DNA of 64,000 nt from Diprion similis (GCF_021155765.1 NC_060112.1:17856001-17920000), one strand, 5' to 3'; counted from the first letter of the stretch, positions 53,353-64,000 are shown. Notes: generated from the letters alone by a model not told the origin. Made by a program: numbers and translations.

Positions 53353-54496
53353 CAATAATGCGTGGGAGTCAGATTTAGATATCGAAAGAAACCACCATCC
53401 CTACACTAAATCAGTATGTATTTTATGTACACGCTTTGAGCGGAGTCTTTGTAAGTAGTTCCTATCCATGAATTTTTTCGATATTATAATTGAGAGTATT
53501 ATTTACAAAAGATTGGCATAGCAAGAATATCTATAGAATTACGTTGAATATTATTTTGGTGCCTTTACTAGTTTATAATTACGTAAGAAAGAAAGTACAA
53601 CTTGCAATCAAAGATTTTTCTAGCATCAAAGCTTTGGATCATTTGTACTTAAGAGACAGCTAGTCTTTAATTATTAATATAAAGAACCCATATCAAGTGA
53701 CACCGTAAATACTCTTAAGACAGTTGAATGAGCAAACTTATATTATTCCGAATGAAACAACAAACTCTCCTGTCCAATTAAATTGGTTTATCTCTGCTAT
53801 TTAGTGGCATAAGTCATTTACACCTACATGATGTATGTATGTACTATGTTACGGATGACATTTAACCACTGGACCTACAAACAATGAAATACTGCAAAAA
53901 TTGCTCATTATATGTATGTACAGAACAGTTGAAGCTCTATAGTGTAACTCGACATTTTTCTAAGCATTAATCATAGTGTGTAATAAATTTTTTTCTTTTA
54001 CCCAATCTTTACTTTTTGCGTGGGTACGCAGTGAAATAAATGATATTGTATAGATCTCTGAATAAACTGTATTTGAAATAATACCGAAGATCAGATTTTA
54101 GATCTTTTCATTCAGTAATGCAAAGCCATTTCAAACGAGCCTGACATTATAACACCTACGCAGCTGTAACAATTCCCTACAGATTACCTACGAACAAACA
54201 ATTTAAAACGATAAACAGAAAGTTTCAGTTCATTAGACAGCCGGAAGTAGATCGCATAGTTATGATATTCACCAGTCGGTATGCAGGTTTTTACGAATTA
54301 TAACAATTCACAAGGATTTATTTTTTTGACTGAAGTTCAGGATAATCGAGAGACGGACATTGAAAGTGGCGAAGATTTCGTGGACCTACCATACCTTCCT
54401 GGAGTCTGGAACATTCGCTCAACCATATACCCACAGTTGCTACATGCTCTGATGTCAAATGAGGTCCGATACCTAGAGCAAATAAAGAATAAATGA
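53353..54496 (+). CDS. Candidate alternative C-terminal exons of GNPTAB
   Basis: Two coding-like + strand segments lie just past the GNPTAB stop: 53353-53413 (after TTTATATAG, before GTATGT) and 54341-54496 (after GACTGAAGTTCAG, ending at TGA). The first ends and the second begins exactly in phase. The first also accepts phase 2 from GNPTAB exon 7, through a donor at 52877 (replacing the stop) or one at 52841. Joined, they would add about 71 residues: an acidic segment (ESDLDIER, DIESGEDFVDLPYLPG) and a hydrophobic/charged end (YPQLLHALMS). The protein would be 929 aa with donor 52877, and the added part would be a cytosolic tail. I do not recognise the added sequence. They could instead be the end of a separate gene whose start I cannot see. 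AATAAA at 54488 overlaps the stop. Confidence 0.5.
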
Positions 54497-54552
54497 TTTC
54501 CCTAAGATACGAAAAAATAATTCCAGTTTTTCTGGGCCGAATTGTATTCTAA

Positions 54553-55615
54553 TCAAGAAGTATACTGGCCTGGTACTCTCAGACGCCGTGATAATGAAGG
54601 TTTACGTTTCCCTTTTCTTGGGTTCATATCCGATTTCGTTTCTAATTTCTCCAAAACAACCGGGGCAGCTATATCACTCTTACCGGAATCATCTTCGCTA
54701 TCCTTATGACGGATTTCTATTGAGGAGCTTTCGTCGTCTACATCGCACATGTGATTAAGGTATAAATTCATCGGCACTCCATCATGTCATAATTAACCGA
54801 CATCGAAATGACCAAATTAATCAGGGCTACCGTTAATCGACTTACCCTGTTTCATTATTTCCAACGAACGTACGTTGAAAGACATTTCATTTGCTCCATC
54901 GCACTGTAGAGCAGCGAGATAACTGAAATAATGGAACAACGAATTTTTGGAGATCATTGATAGTTCATACCGCAACTAGTTGAGCACTTACAATCTTTGC
55001 AGTAAAACAATTTGTTATCGTTTACCTATAAATTTCCATAAACAATTTTAGCGGTATCATTGCTGAGCCGCCTTCAGGCTCATGTGTAAAGAGTTCACAA
55101 ATCATTATCATAGTTTCGTGTAAACTATTTGCCAAGAGCCCGACGCCGATACTGAGAAATTTTTTCACCTGGCACTTGTTGTGAAATTCTCCGGTAGACA
55201 TAATTAATTCCAGATCCTTACGATCCAAGCAAAGTCCATCCCAGCGTCGAGTAATCGACTCGACGGTTAAACTTTTATTGTAATCTAAGCTCATAGGTAA
55301 AAAGATGTTTCAGTGATAAATGAAATGAATATTTTATTAGAAGTGTGAAAATTATGTACCTCCGAATTGGCGAAGCAAAACTTTTAAAAATCCTAGAGTC
55401 AGTCCAGATTCAGTACAAGGTGGTGGGTATTCTAGTCTCAGCTTGATCGGTGGCTCTTCGCCATCTGCCAAGGCTCGAAAATATGTACTTGACCACTTTA
55501 GTAAATCGTAAGGCTGTGTACGTATCGCAGCTTTGCAAAATTGCTTTAAGATAGTGGGTAGCGTTGGCGGAACGTTTATTTGCTGAGTGCAATATAGTTG
55601 CTCGGCGAGAGGCAT
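54553..55615 (-). CDS. ROPN1L: Ropporin-1-like protein, radial spoke/RIIa family (four exons, 271 aa)
   Basis: ROPN1L/RSP11-type proteins carry an RIIa-like docking domain that binds AKAP-type amphipathic helices in radial spokes and the sperm fibrous sheath; the role is sperm or ciliary motility. Exons on -: 55615-55360, 55284-55026, 54922-54846, 54776-54553; all GT-AG, phases match, 816 nt with stop. The start MPLAEQLYC matches the family N-terminus, and an in-frame TGA lies upstream, fixing this ATG. The RIIa-like region is about residues 10-50 (LPTILKQFCKAAIRTQP, then LLKWSSTYFRALADGE). Family motifs continue with GLTLGFLKVLLRQFG, RRWDGLCL and HEPEGGSAMIPLKLF. The last ~70 residues (exon 4) are charged and Lys/Ser-rich; the total is about 40 aa longer than the vertebrate protein. 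The gene faces the + strand exon ending at 54496, with only 56 bp between stop codons. Confidence 0.94.
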
Positions 55616-57362
55616 AATTATATATGATTTGTTAATTACCACATAGGTCGAATACTTTTTTCAATTAATTAGAGAAAACAAAAAGAATATTGCAAGAATA
55701 TTTTTGCAACAATTGCCCACGCATTGATCAAAGTTTGTAGAGCTGATCAGAGAACACAGTCTGTCTCACTGCTTCAATGTCAGGCTTCTATTGTTTATGC
55801 AGGTGTCTCTATGGCGACCGCATTGACTGTACTATACTGTTGTATATACTGTGATACAATACATGCGTTAGATACATCAAACATGTTTTATTTGGTAATT
55901 GATGAACAAATTTGAAATGCAAATATCAAATGTGCACGAGACAAGTGATCAATAACGAAAAGCTATAGGACCAATGATGTATCAATGGTCTAGTAAATCA
56001 AAACCTTGAAAAAAACCTACGAATACCTTTTAACAGATTGCTACCCATTGCATTTCTGGAAAGCTATTGTTGGCGATATATTCAATACTACACTATTGTT
56101 GCTGGATTAAAAAATTATTGCAATTCCAATAAACTTGTTAGGATGCAAAAATATGGGTAATTGTGACGTGAAATCTCCAGACACAGCATCCGATCTCATT
56201 TCAACTAAACATTTTGTGGAATATTTAGTCCATTTGGATGGTTGAAGGATAGTTTTTCACAATACATTTCAGAAGTTTGATGATGAACTAGGAATGTAGA
56301 GATTATACGCCTACATTATCGTTTCTATACCTCTTTGATTGCTAAACGATTTAGATTCTCTCCTGCTCATAAATATTAATTACTCACTGCTTCATACGTG
56401 TCATGTACATCATATGCGTATCAGGAAAGAAATATTGTTGCACTAATCCTACCAACATCAAAAAAGTCAAAAACAATATTCCAAAAATTATAGAAAATAG
56501 AAAGTCTACTCACCCAGAAGTAGAATCACAGCAGGATCTACACTTAGTGTCACACTTATTAAACTTACACACAGTCACACTGGTTCAATTAAACTGATTT
56601 TGTGGCACTGGAGCAGAGTTTGCAGGAAAAAATTTCTTCTCAACATCGCACAGGAATTTCTTAACTTCAGCATTCACTGTGATTTGAAAATAATCAAGGC
56701 GCACATGTCGCATTGTTTCATTCGATTGTAAGCGCCTTGCAATTAAACTCCACATATATTAAAACCTAAATATCACAAGCTTCCAAAAATTTCCAATCAA
56801 CTGTAATAAGTCACGGAACGATACTTAAGGTTAATCCGTCGCTGAGAAGAAATCGGAGAAACGAAGACATGTAAATATAAAGTTCCGAGAACTGATAGCG
56901 CCGATGATACACAAGGGTTGTTTACGATGCGTACTACAGATGTAGGCCTCGACCTTGACTGAATTGTAGCACACTTCGTACCGGTCAAAGAGCTTTCAAA
57001 AAAACTAGCTAGTATGTCACGAATGTTTTTGACAGAACACGATAATCTTACGCCGGAAAATCACCTGAAATCAGCTACCATCGCAGCCGAATAAATTCTT
57101 GAAAATCAAAGTACACAGCGGAAATACGACAAACACATTTCATACACAAAATTTGCAATTTACTGCAGCCGCAGTAACTCGTTTTTTATTGCACCAATCA
57201 CTTACTGCATAAATTCTAGTTACCGAGTATCTCTCGACAGAATGCTCCAAGGAAATGCACTCAACAGATCACACGTTATACCCCGAATAACACGATTTTA
57301 AATACCACGATGTCCTACCGCAAGTGGTACTGGGACATCGAACATTGCATGCGCGAAAAATC
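55616..57362. other. Flank upstream of ROPN1L
   Basis: AT-rich DNA upstream of the ropporin-like start. It should hold that gene's promoter or leader, although no TATA or initiator can be assigned with confidence. A 56-codon - strand frame lies within it (separate entry). A + frame at 56403-56597 (64 codons, ATG) has no recognisable features. Towards 57,300 the sequence becomes more CpG-rich. Confidence 0.5.
56585..56755 (-). CDS. Hypothetical small protein ORF, 56 aa
   Basis: ATG at 56755 on the - strand with an in-frame TAA just upstream, ending at TGA 56587-56585. The start MWSLIARRLQ is short, basic and amphipathic, compatible with a mitochondrial presequence-like N-terminus. The rest is mixed charged/hydrophobic (NAEVKKFLCDVEKKFFP) with no membrane span. 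Its composition looks more protein-like than surrounding frames. The frame continues past the TGA for 24 cysteine-rich codons to a GTGAGT donor. It could be a small gene, the start of a spliced gene, or a leader ORF in a ropporin-like transcript. I do not recognise a family. Confidence 0.3.
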   Translation of the reverse strand: MWSLIARRLQSNETMRHVRLDYFQITVNAEVKKFLCDVEKKFFPANSAPVPQNQFN

Positions 57363-57374
57363 TGCGCATGCGCA
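57363..57374. promoter_or_regulatory. NRF-1-like palindrome (TGCGCATGCGCA)
   Basis: A perfect 12-bp palindrome matching the NRF-1/Ewg consensus YGCGCAYGCGCR, in a locally CpG-rich stretch; a half site (GCATGCGCG) occurs just upstream at about 57347. Such sites mark promoters of housekeeping and mitochondrial genes and are often bidirectional. It lies 600 bp upstream of the small - strand ORF and about 1 kb upstream of the + strand first exon, so it may serve either. Motif match is direct; function is inference. Confidence 0.45.
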
Positions 57375-58099
57375 GTGGCGGATTAGTGTAAACCAGGTTG
57401 CCATTTATTCACGCGTCAGGCGGAAGTTTGAATTCGTATTTTTGGGTAGAATAAAATGATTTGAAGATGAAAGTGATGAGCTAGAATTTACTGTTTATAT
57501 TTTGCAATAAACTCTTTCCCTTCGCGGATAACTCCGTCGTACTCTATGCTTCTTTTTGTATGTATCTTCCATAACATACGGTCGATAAGTTATCCTACTC
57601 TGTAAGTATATTACGGGTTACCATCGAGTTGTTACTAAAAAGATATTGGCCAAAAAGAGGAACGTCGGTAACTGAAACGGCACTTTTTTACATACACTGA
57701 TACCGTTGAGACGATAATGTTCGATTGGTAAAGAAGGAATGCGATGATAAGGTAAGGAAAATTCATCGCAAGCCTGACGATGTGTAGGATTTTTTTTTCA
57801 TTTTTCACCTACTCAACAGCCCCACCATCCAGACCAAAGATTTGTTTCACCGTAGGTAGCGACCGGTGAGAATCCGGTTCAACCGATCAAAGAGTTCCCT
57901 GCACACATGCCGATGACATCTAACCAGTTGCTATTCCAACTATAATTTTTTATTCGACACACGGACTTCCGCAAGTGAACCAGTGCAGGACAGAGAGTTG
58001 AATAAGGATTATTCCCCGCGTTAAAGCGAAGATCGACACGCACATGACCATCCAAATAAACCTCCGAGGTCACGTGACTCGGCGGTGACGGACAAGTGT

Positions 58100-58437
58100 G
58101 TTACCGCAGCAGGCTTTAGTTTTGGCCCGTGTTGGGATAAGTCGCGCGCGCCGCAGGAACGTTTACCTTTTCATTCATCGCTCCGCTGTTATTGTTGTCG
58201 TCGCAGTTATTGTTTCCCGTTTCCCGACCCTTTTCGGGCCCGAGAGGTGACTTATTATAATGGTTTTTCCCGCGGCGCTTCGCGTCCACATCGCGCAACG
58301 TTGGTAGTGCTCAGTGTGCCAGTTTCGAGGGAATCTGGAGACTCGACAAGATGTGGAACGCAGCGGACGTCGTCGCGACGAGGCAAAATGGGGCCTGGTG
58401 AACCTGAAACGCGAGCTGGGGCCCGATCGCAGGAGGC
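58100..58437 (+). promoter_or_regulatory. CpG-rich 5' UTR/promoter region with upstream ORF
   Basis: The sequence from about 58,080 is distinctly G+C- and CpG-rich (GTCGCGCGCGCCGCAGG, CCCGCGGCGCTTCGCG), as expected for the start of a transcript. An upstream ORF of 16 codons begins at ATG 58351 (MWNAADVV) and stops at TGA 58399-58401, before the likely main start at 58438. The transcription start cannot be fixed. Confidence 0.5.
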
Positions 58438-58480
58438 ATGGACGTCATCGGGGACGAGCAGACCCTCCAGGCGATTCTTG
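58438..58480 (+). CDS. First coding exon of an unidentified gene (partial)
   Basis: ATG at 58438 opens MDVIGDEQTLQAIL and then one base of the next codon before a consensus donor GTAAGT at 58481. The acidic N-terminus, strong donor and CpG-rich leader make a convincing 5' coding exon, and the remainder must lie beyond the window or in short exons I cannot place. An upstream ATG at 58388 (MGPGEPETRAG) reads 31 codons in another frame to the same donor and is the alternative start; its Arg/Ser/Pro-rich product looks less protein-like. I cannot name the gene from 14 residues. Confidence 0.5.
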
Positions 58481-59696
58481 GTAAGTGATCGCGAGCTGCT
58501 GGCCTGCGCGCCCGCCGATGTCTTCTTCTCTCCGTCGCTAATTCGAAAACCACTCGAGCATCCCGCTTTCGACGATATGTATTGTGCATACGGTTTGTAA
58601 ACGTGATTATCCGCGACTCGACTTCATTGTTCCGTCCTCATTATCCGCCGCTTCTGCTCTTTCACGATTCCGTTTACGGCGTGGGTGCCAAAGAAGGCAA
58701 TATGCGACTAGGTACATTGACCTTATTCAGATCCAACTGTTCTTTCACGTCGTTAAAATACTCATTCTCGCCGATGGTAGGTGTACGGAGTACGAGCCGC
58801 GTGAACGCGATACCCACCTACAGGTACGCTCGGATGTTATTATGACCGTATTCATTTTATTCGCATTCAACCGTCAATCCGCATTACAGTCTCTATATTA
58901 TTGTATGTATGCAACAAATGCGCACGAATCTACGCTGCCGATTTTCTCTCGCACATTGTACCTGCCTTTCTGCCTCGAGCGCCGCGTTACAACAGAGTAT
59001 CTAGGCAGTCTTACCACGATTGTTAGACCGCGGCTTTCGACCAGTGGGGCCCATAAATTCAGGTACAGTAATTTGAAATCGCGTAATCGTACACAGCCTG
59101 CGTAATTACCATGTTTAATTGTTATTCCGTAGAATTGGTATCGATGTTGAAACAGAAGAAAGAGAGAATCGCGCGACGATAAGAGAAAACAACGACGATA
59201 TGATATAGGTATTTGTCGTCGGTAAACAGAGCGGGAAAGCAACCCCGCCGGGATTTTCCGTCGCCTATAAACTTCGGTAAAGAAGTTGTTACATTGTCTG
59301 TACTTACACCGGCGATAACCACACCATGTAACTCACATTATCCAGTTAGTACTGCAGTGCAGCACCGAAATTGGATAATTTCAACGCACACGGTTCCGAC
59401 GCTTCTGTACCTACTACACCCAGCAGCTAATTGGTCGTCCTACAACAATGGTCGCGTTAAGACCAGCGTCGTTGGGGGTGAGATTTGATTGTGCTTAGCA
59501 TACTTGCGGGTTCTCGAGCGATAAAACTCGCTGCGCACGCACGTCTTTTCGTTTTTGTTTTTGTTTTCACTTGCGAATATTTTCCGAGATTCCTGACTTA
59601 ACGACCAAGGAGCAAATTTGAAATTTTTCGATTTCGTCAAGCTGCGAGAAAATGACGCACGGTGAATCGAACGCTATGCACGCTACTGCATTATAC

Positions 59697-59722
59697 ATGT
59701 ATGTATGTATGTATGTATGTAC
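59697..59722. repeat. (ATGT)n microsatellite
   Basis: About six ATGT tetranucleotide units, followed by inverse ACATAC copies that could fold back on it. Confidence 0.9.
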
Positions 59723-62379
59723 ATACCTCATCATTCGTTGTAGGTACATACATACCTTCGACTTTCTAACTCCGTTGAATGATGTTTAGCGGCTAAAGTC
59801 GCAGCACGCGTATCACATGTGAATAATAATAATGGTTTCGGGCCTCACGGCATGAAAAAAAGGATATATACCGAAAATTATAAACCGATTTTATATATCC
59901 ATCGTCAGTGAAGTCGAAAAAAATCTCGTCATGTAAATCGTCGCGCATGACGTGGACGAGGGGCGCATACCTACCGGCATCGATTGCGTAAACTCAAGGA
60001 TACCGATTCCTGCCGATTATACTCGGCCTTTTATCCTTGACGATGCGAGCCGTCAACGGCCCTCGAATAACGCTCGCGTAGGTACGCATGGCGTTAAACG
60101 TACAGGAAATCGTAAGTTACGAAAGTAATTACAAACGTATCGTAAACGATGACGAGGAGAAGAAGCAGCTCAAGTGTCAAAGCAAACATCGGAGTCGACA
60201 ATCGTCCGTCAAGCTCTGCAGCGTCTGAAATCAAAAATATAGAAGAAAAGAAAAATAATACGTTTCGCTACGTATTGTTTGAAATGCGTCATCTACCCCG
60301 AACCGAGATGCTGGATTCTTACCAAAAGCAATATGTCTGTATTATATGCTTGACCTATTGGACATGCAGTTGTTAAAATAGCAAAATTACACGTCGATGC
60401 ATAACGATGGACGTCGGAGAAGTGGAACAGGAACTTTGGAAGGCTACGAGTTGTGATACGCGGATTGTTTTTAAAGAAATTAGCGAATGGTCTGAGGTAG
60501 AGATGGTGTGAAAAGGATATTTGATTGTTTCGGCAAACTTTGATGCGTTGTTAGAGAGGCTTTGAAGTGACGAGTCCCTGCAGAACCGTAGCTACGAAAC
60601 TATGTTCGATTATACAAGCATCCCGACGACCCCCGCTGATGATTTTAAGAGAAATCATGGAATGTCGTTTCAATCACGTATAACACATGATACGTCGATG
60701 ACCGTTGACTCAAGTGTTCGCGCGTCGCTGATCGCGAGACGTAGGTAAATACGAGGTGTTGTAACAACAATAATAAAAACGGAGAAAAAGACAAGCATTA
60801 GAGAAAAAAAATCCCGAAAGTAACTATTGTGTATAAAACTTGGGCGCATTATCGACGATGCAAAGATATTCAATACGGCTGCGATATGTTGTTTTCAATC
60901 CACGATCGTCCTGTATATATCGGAAAACGGGGTTTCAACCTTGTAGAATATAATCATAATTTAACATGCGAAGTAGCAAAATCGTGGTTCGAAGATACCG
61001 AGTCGCCGTCGAGCTATGATAAATTTTATATCGTACGTATAAACAACCGGCGATCATCCCTGCCTCATAAATAATAACAAACAACATTATCACTTTTACA
61101 CGGGACACGCGTGTCTGCGTGTGTACATGAGTTACAGATATGATACGCGTACCTTAACCATATACACATGTGCATGTATTTACACAAACCCCGCGCTCTC
61201 GGAGCAGCTCGCATATTACTTATCGGCGATCATTCGACTCGCAATAATAGCCGTGAGGGGTAGGTTCAAAATGGCCGATTCGAATCGCGAGGCGCATGCG
61301 AAGACCGCGTCTAAATCCACCCTTGAAATCTTACTGGCTGCTCGCCACCCTCCTAAACGTAAACCCGCCTCTCCTCGAAGAAGGCGTCTCTCCAGCGAGT
61401 GATACCATATCACGATCGGAATCCGCGAGACATGCGCTTACGACTATTTCCTGCTCTGCGCAAACTTCGCCCCCCTTCCCCTGTACCAAAAGCAAGACGA
61501 CTAGATGACGAAAAAGAAGAAGGAGAAGCGAAAGGAGGAGAAGAAAAGAATTTAAACATACTTTTTTTATAGACAGGTTATTATTATTATTGTGAGTATA
61601 GTCACTGTATATCAGACTTTATAGGTGCAATATAAAACACGTGCATCGGTGCCGTTCCTCTTATATCATGGAAATTTATCACCCCTCAAGTGGCGTTGAC
61701 GTATCGTTTTATTTTCCTTGGCATCGAAAACGCGTTTTTCTCCTCTTTTTTGGCATACGCATTGCATGCTTTTATTTATTTTCACCGAACAGGTTGGTAT
61801 ATCACGTGGGTATACCTTATACCTTTACACCTGTGTTTGCATTATTTTTCCGCGACGTTGCGACTTGTCTCGATGATAATATAGCTCATGTTATAGATAC
61901 CATACATATAGCGGTTTCAAATGCAGTTTTATCACATATCAAGTTTCGCAGTTTCCCGAATTCGAAGAAATCATTGTATTGTATACAGCTATAGTCCACG
62001 TTGCAATATCCATTGTACATGCCAAAACTTGTTGTACGTATAGGAAATCAAATAAGAAGTTTTATGGCTGTAATGATATATAAAAACTGAAAATTCGAAG
62101 GATTTTATAGTCCTCGATGCAGAATCAGGTGTCAATGTGATCTTACCCCTTGTTTTATTTATTCATTTTCTTCCTTATTTGCAACAAGTAAGCCAAGAGT
62201 TTAAAATACTGGACATAAAATATCCGAGGAAAGAAACTGTCGTTTCAGCATAACCGCAGCCTGTGCAATTTCAACGTTTCATACCTTTCTCCAGCTGGAG
62301 ATGAACCGTCATTCACGACGCCGCAACGCGGTGAACGCAACATTCGCATGTTTGGGATTTGACACCTGACCCTCGATCA

Positions 62380-62460
62380 GGGGCGGTCACAAACCCACCT
62401 GCGTGAGAATCGACGCCACGCAGGGCGCACATTACCCGTCCGATGTCCACAGACCGCCCC
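62380..62460. other. GC-rich segment with nested perfect stems
   Basis: GGGGCGGTC (62380-62388) is perfectly complementary to GACCGCCCC (62452-62460). Inside it CCTGCGTG (62398-62405) pairs with CACGCAGG (62417-62424) across an 11-nt loop. In an AT-rich intron two nested perfect GC stems in 81 bp are unusual. It may be a structured RNA, a regulatory element or a remnant of a GC-rich insertion; no known RNA family was recognised. Confidence 0.5.
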
Positions 62461-63710
62461 CAATATTTTCCTAACCAAACCCCCATGAAACACCGACTGC
62501 ATCAGCAGCCACAGCTTTGACGAATAACGTTCCCCCTGCAGCGAGACGACGGGGATAGAGGTTTGTTTAATCGATGACGACCCTGTGATCCTGATATAAT
62601 ATCGTGCTACGCCCCCCTCTTCTCTCTGTCCGGCCAACCTAACTGCAGGACCTTCGTCCTTCCGTCGAATTTACACGAATATCATTCAGAACGCAGATCA
62701 GCTTTTAAAGACGACATGCGTGACACTTGATTTTACGTCGATCGTCATTGCGTCCTGAATTTTTATACCCCAGAGACTGATCTCTTTGACGTTGGAACGT
62801 TTTTTGCATTAAAAGTTCTCATTTTCGCGTAGATTTTGGATATTATTTGTATAGGCGAAGACTCGAATGAAATGAAATTAAAAACTTTCAAAGATTATTA
62901 TTATCAATCGAGTCTCCATCAGGAATAAGCGATATTTTGAACTTGAAGCTACTTTTGGTTTTATCGAAAAATTATGTATTATAAATTAAGTTAATATCGT
63001 TCGACGGTGCAACGATGTAACGTTAATCAAAACACCATGTAACTCTGATGGAGTTAGGTAAACGAACAAACTCCTTCGGTTCCCACTTTTATAATAAACT
63101 CCGCTCTCTTGCCACAAGACTTAAGTTTAAACCTGATGTGATTCACGGCATGTTGCAGGACTTTACGCGGCGATAGTACGCTGGTATGTAGATGTATCAT
63201 TTGTTGCATCTGTATAGGTAATCTGAGCGATCGTATAGGAGGCATATATATATATATACCTCGTACGAGCGTGGCGATGACGCGACGACGGACGCGGGTT
63301 CAATTTGCGAAATTATAGTTGCCGGAAACACGCGGTTGGTCGCTTCCGCGAAAATTTTACCATTGCGTTAGATGAGCTTTAGGGGTCGGTGAGACTGGCT
63401 CGATTTCTCATCAAAAGCTGATGCACGCTACGCACGTTTGAACGGGGAATATTTTTTGAACGCTGCGGAAAAATCACCGACAAACAAAAAAAAAACTCCA
63501 TCCGGTTTCCGGCTCGTAGTTACATGGCCGATAATCATTTCTGGAAATTATTGTGAACGTGAAGTGCAGAGCTTGTGACCTGGACCATAACGAAAGGGAA
63601 AAAGGAGGACCGAGATCGCGGAAATTCGGGTTGTCAGTTCAGTGTTTTTTTCACCAGATGCAAATTACAATTCCTGTCTGACAACTCGGCTGTACACGTA
63701 TAACAAAAAC

Positions 63711-63735
63711 AATAACAATAATAATAATAATAATA
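63711..63735. repeat. (AAT)n microsatellite
   Basis: AATAAC units followed by about six uninterrupted AAT units. Confidence 0.88.
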
Positions 63736-64000
63736 CCTTTGCAGGTGTCACGTTTATACATCTTCATTAGTTAATTCGTTTATGCAGTTTTTTGAATTCC
63801 GAATTCTGCATCACCAATATGCAACGAAACCAAAGTTAAATGGGATAAATGCAGTGAGATAGCGCTATAATGAAGAGAGAAACAATGAAAAATTTCTCAA
63901 GGTAAACTCGTTCGTCAGAAGAAGAAGAAGAAAAAAGAAATAAGAATAGAAAAAATAAGATGTACGGGGAAGAGAAAAGAAGAAAATATATGATGAAAAA

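Larger units (their letters stand above)
58481..64000 (+). other. Probable first intron of the 58-kb gene
   Basis: No acceptor-flanked coding exon continuing the 58438 frame was found up to the window end. The region is mixed: AT-rich DNA with CpG-rich islands at about 58,700-59,100, 61,180-61,500 and 62,280-62,640. A 44-codon ATG frame at 61271-61405 (MADSNREAHAK, Arg-rich end) lies in the second island and might be an alternative first exon or chance. A foldable GC-rich segment is listed separately. Confidence 0.4.

Noticed and set aside
1..64000. tRNA, rRNA, CRISPR arrays, bacterial operons, viral genes
   Set aside because: No cloverleaf with a proper T-loop motif, no rRNA-like sequence, no regularly spaced repeats and no viral hallmark protein was seen. 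This was a reading by eye, not a covariance-model search.

Overview
The window is animal nuclear DNA, almost certainly insect and probably hymenopteran. It has spliced genes with GT-AG introns, about two thirds A+T overall, undepleted CpG, many CT/GA/TA/TTA microsatellites and long homopolymers. It shows no operons and nothing bacterial or viral. The order is inferred from composition and gene style, not proven.

About 1-39,900 supports no protein gene. It is AT-rich intergenic or long-intron DNA with simple repeats and several foldback structures: two ~230 bp inverted repeats at 7,554-7,784 and 8,479-8,706, a TTAA-flanked MITE-like element at 13,395-13,530, and a repeat at ~32,340-32,637 with a nested inverted repeat. 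A CpG-richer stretch at ~32,940-33,800 resembles a promoter or untranslated first exon.

About 40,000-54,800 is gene-dense. A seven-exon fatty acyl-CoA reductase (508 aa; +, 40,220-46,569) is followed by a seven-exon GNPTAB orthologue (858 aa; +, 49,479-52,880). Two further in-phase + strand exons (53,353-53,413 and 54,341-54,496) could give GNPTAB a longer C-terminal tail. A four-exon ropporin-1-like gene (ROPN1L/radial-spoke family, 271 aa) runs on the - strand from 55,615 to 54,553, tail-to-tail with them. A third large foldback element (43,192-43,627) lies in FAR intron 2.

About 55,700-64,000 contains a possible 56-codon ORF on - (56,585-56,755), a perfect NRF-1-like palindrome (57,363-57,374), and a CpG-rich leader with the first coding exon of an unidentified + strand gene (start 58,438, donor at 58,481). 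The rest of that gene lies beyond the window, so 58,481-64,000 is probably its first intron. A GC-rich segment there folds into nested perfect stems (62,380-62,460).

The three recognised genes are not one pathway. They cover lipid reduction to fatty alcohol (ER/peroxisome), mannose-6-phosphate tagging of lysosomal enzymes (Golgi), and a cilium/sperm-tail scaffold. No undescribed multi-gene system is visible. The most worthwhile leads are the three large hairpin elements and the alternative GNPTAB C-terminus.
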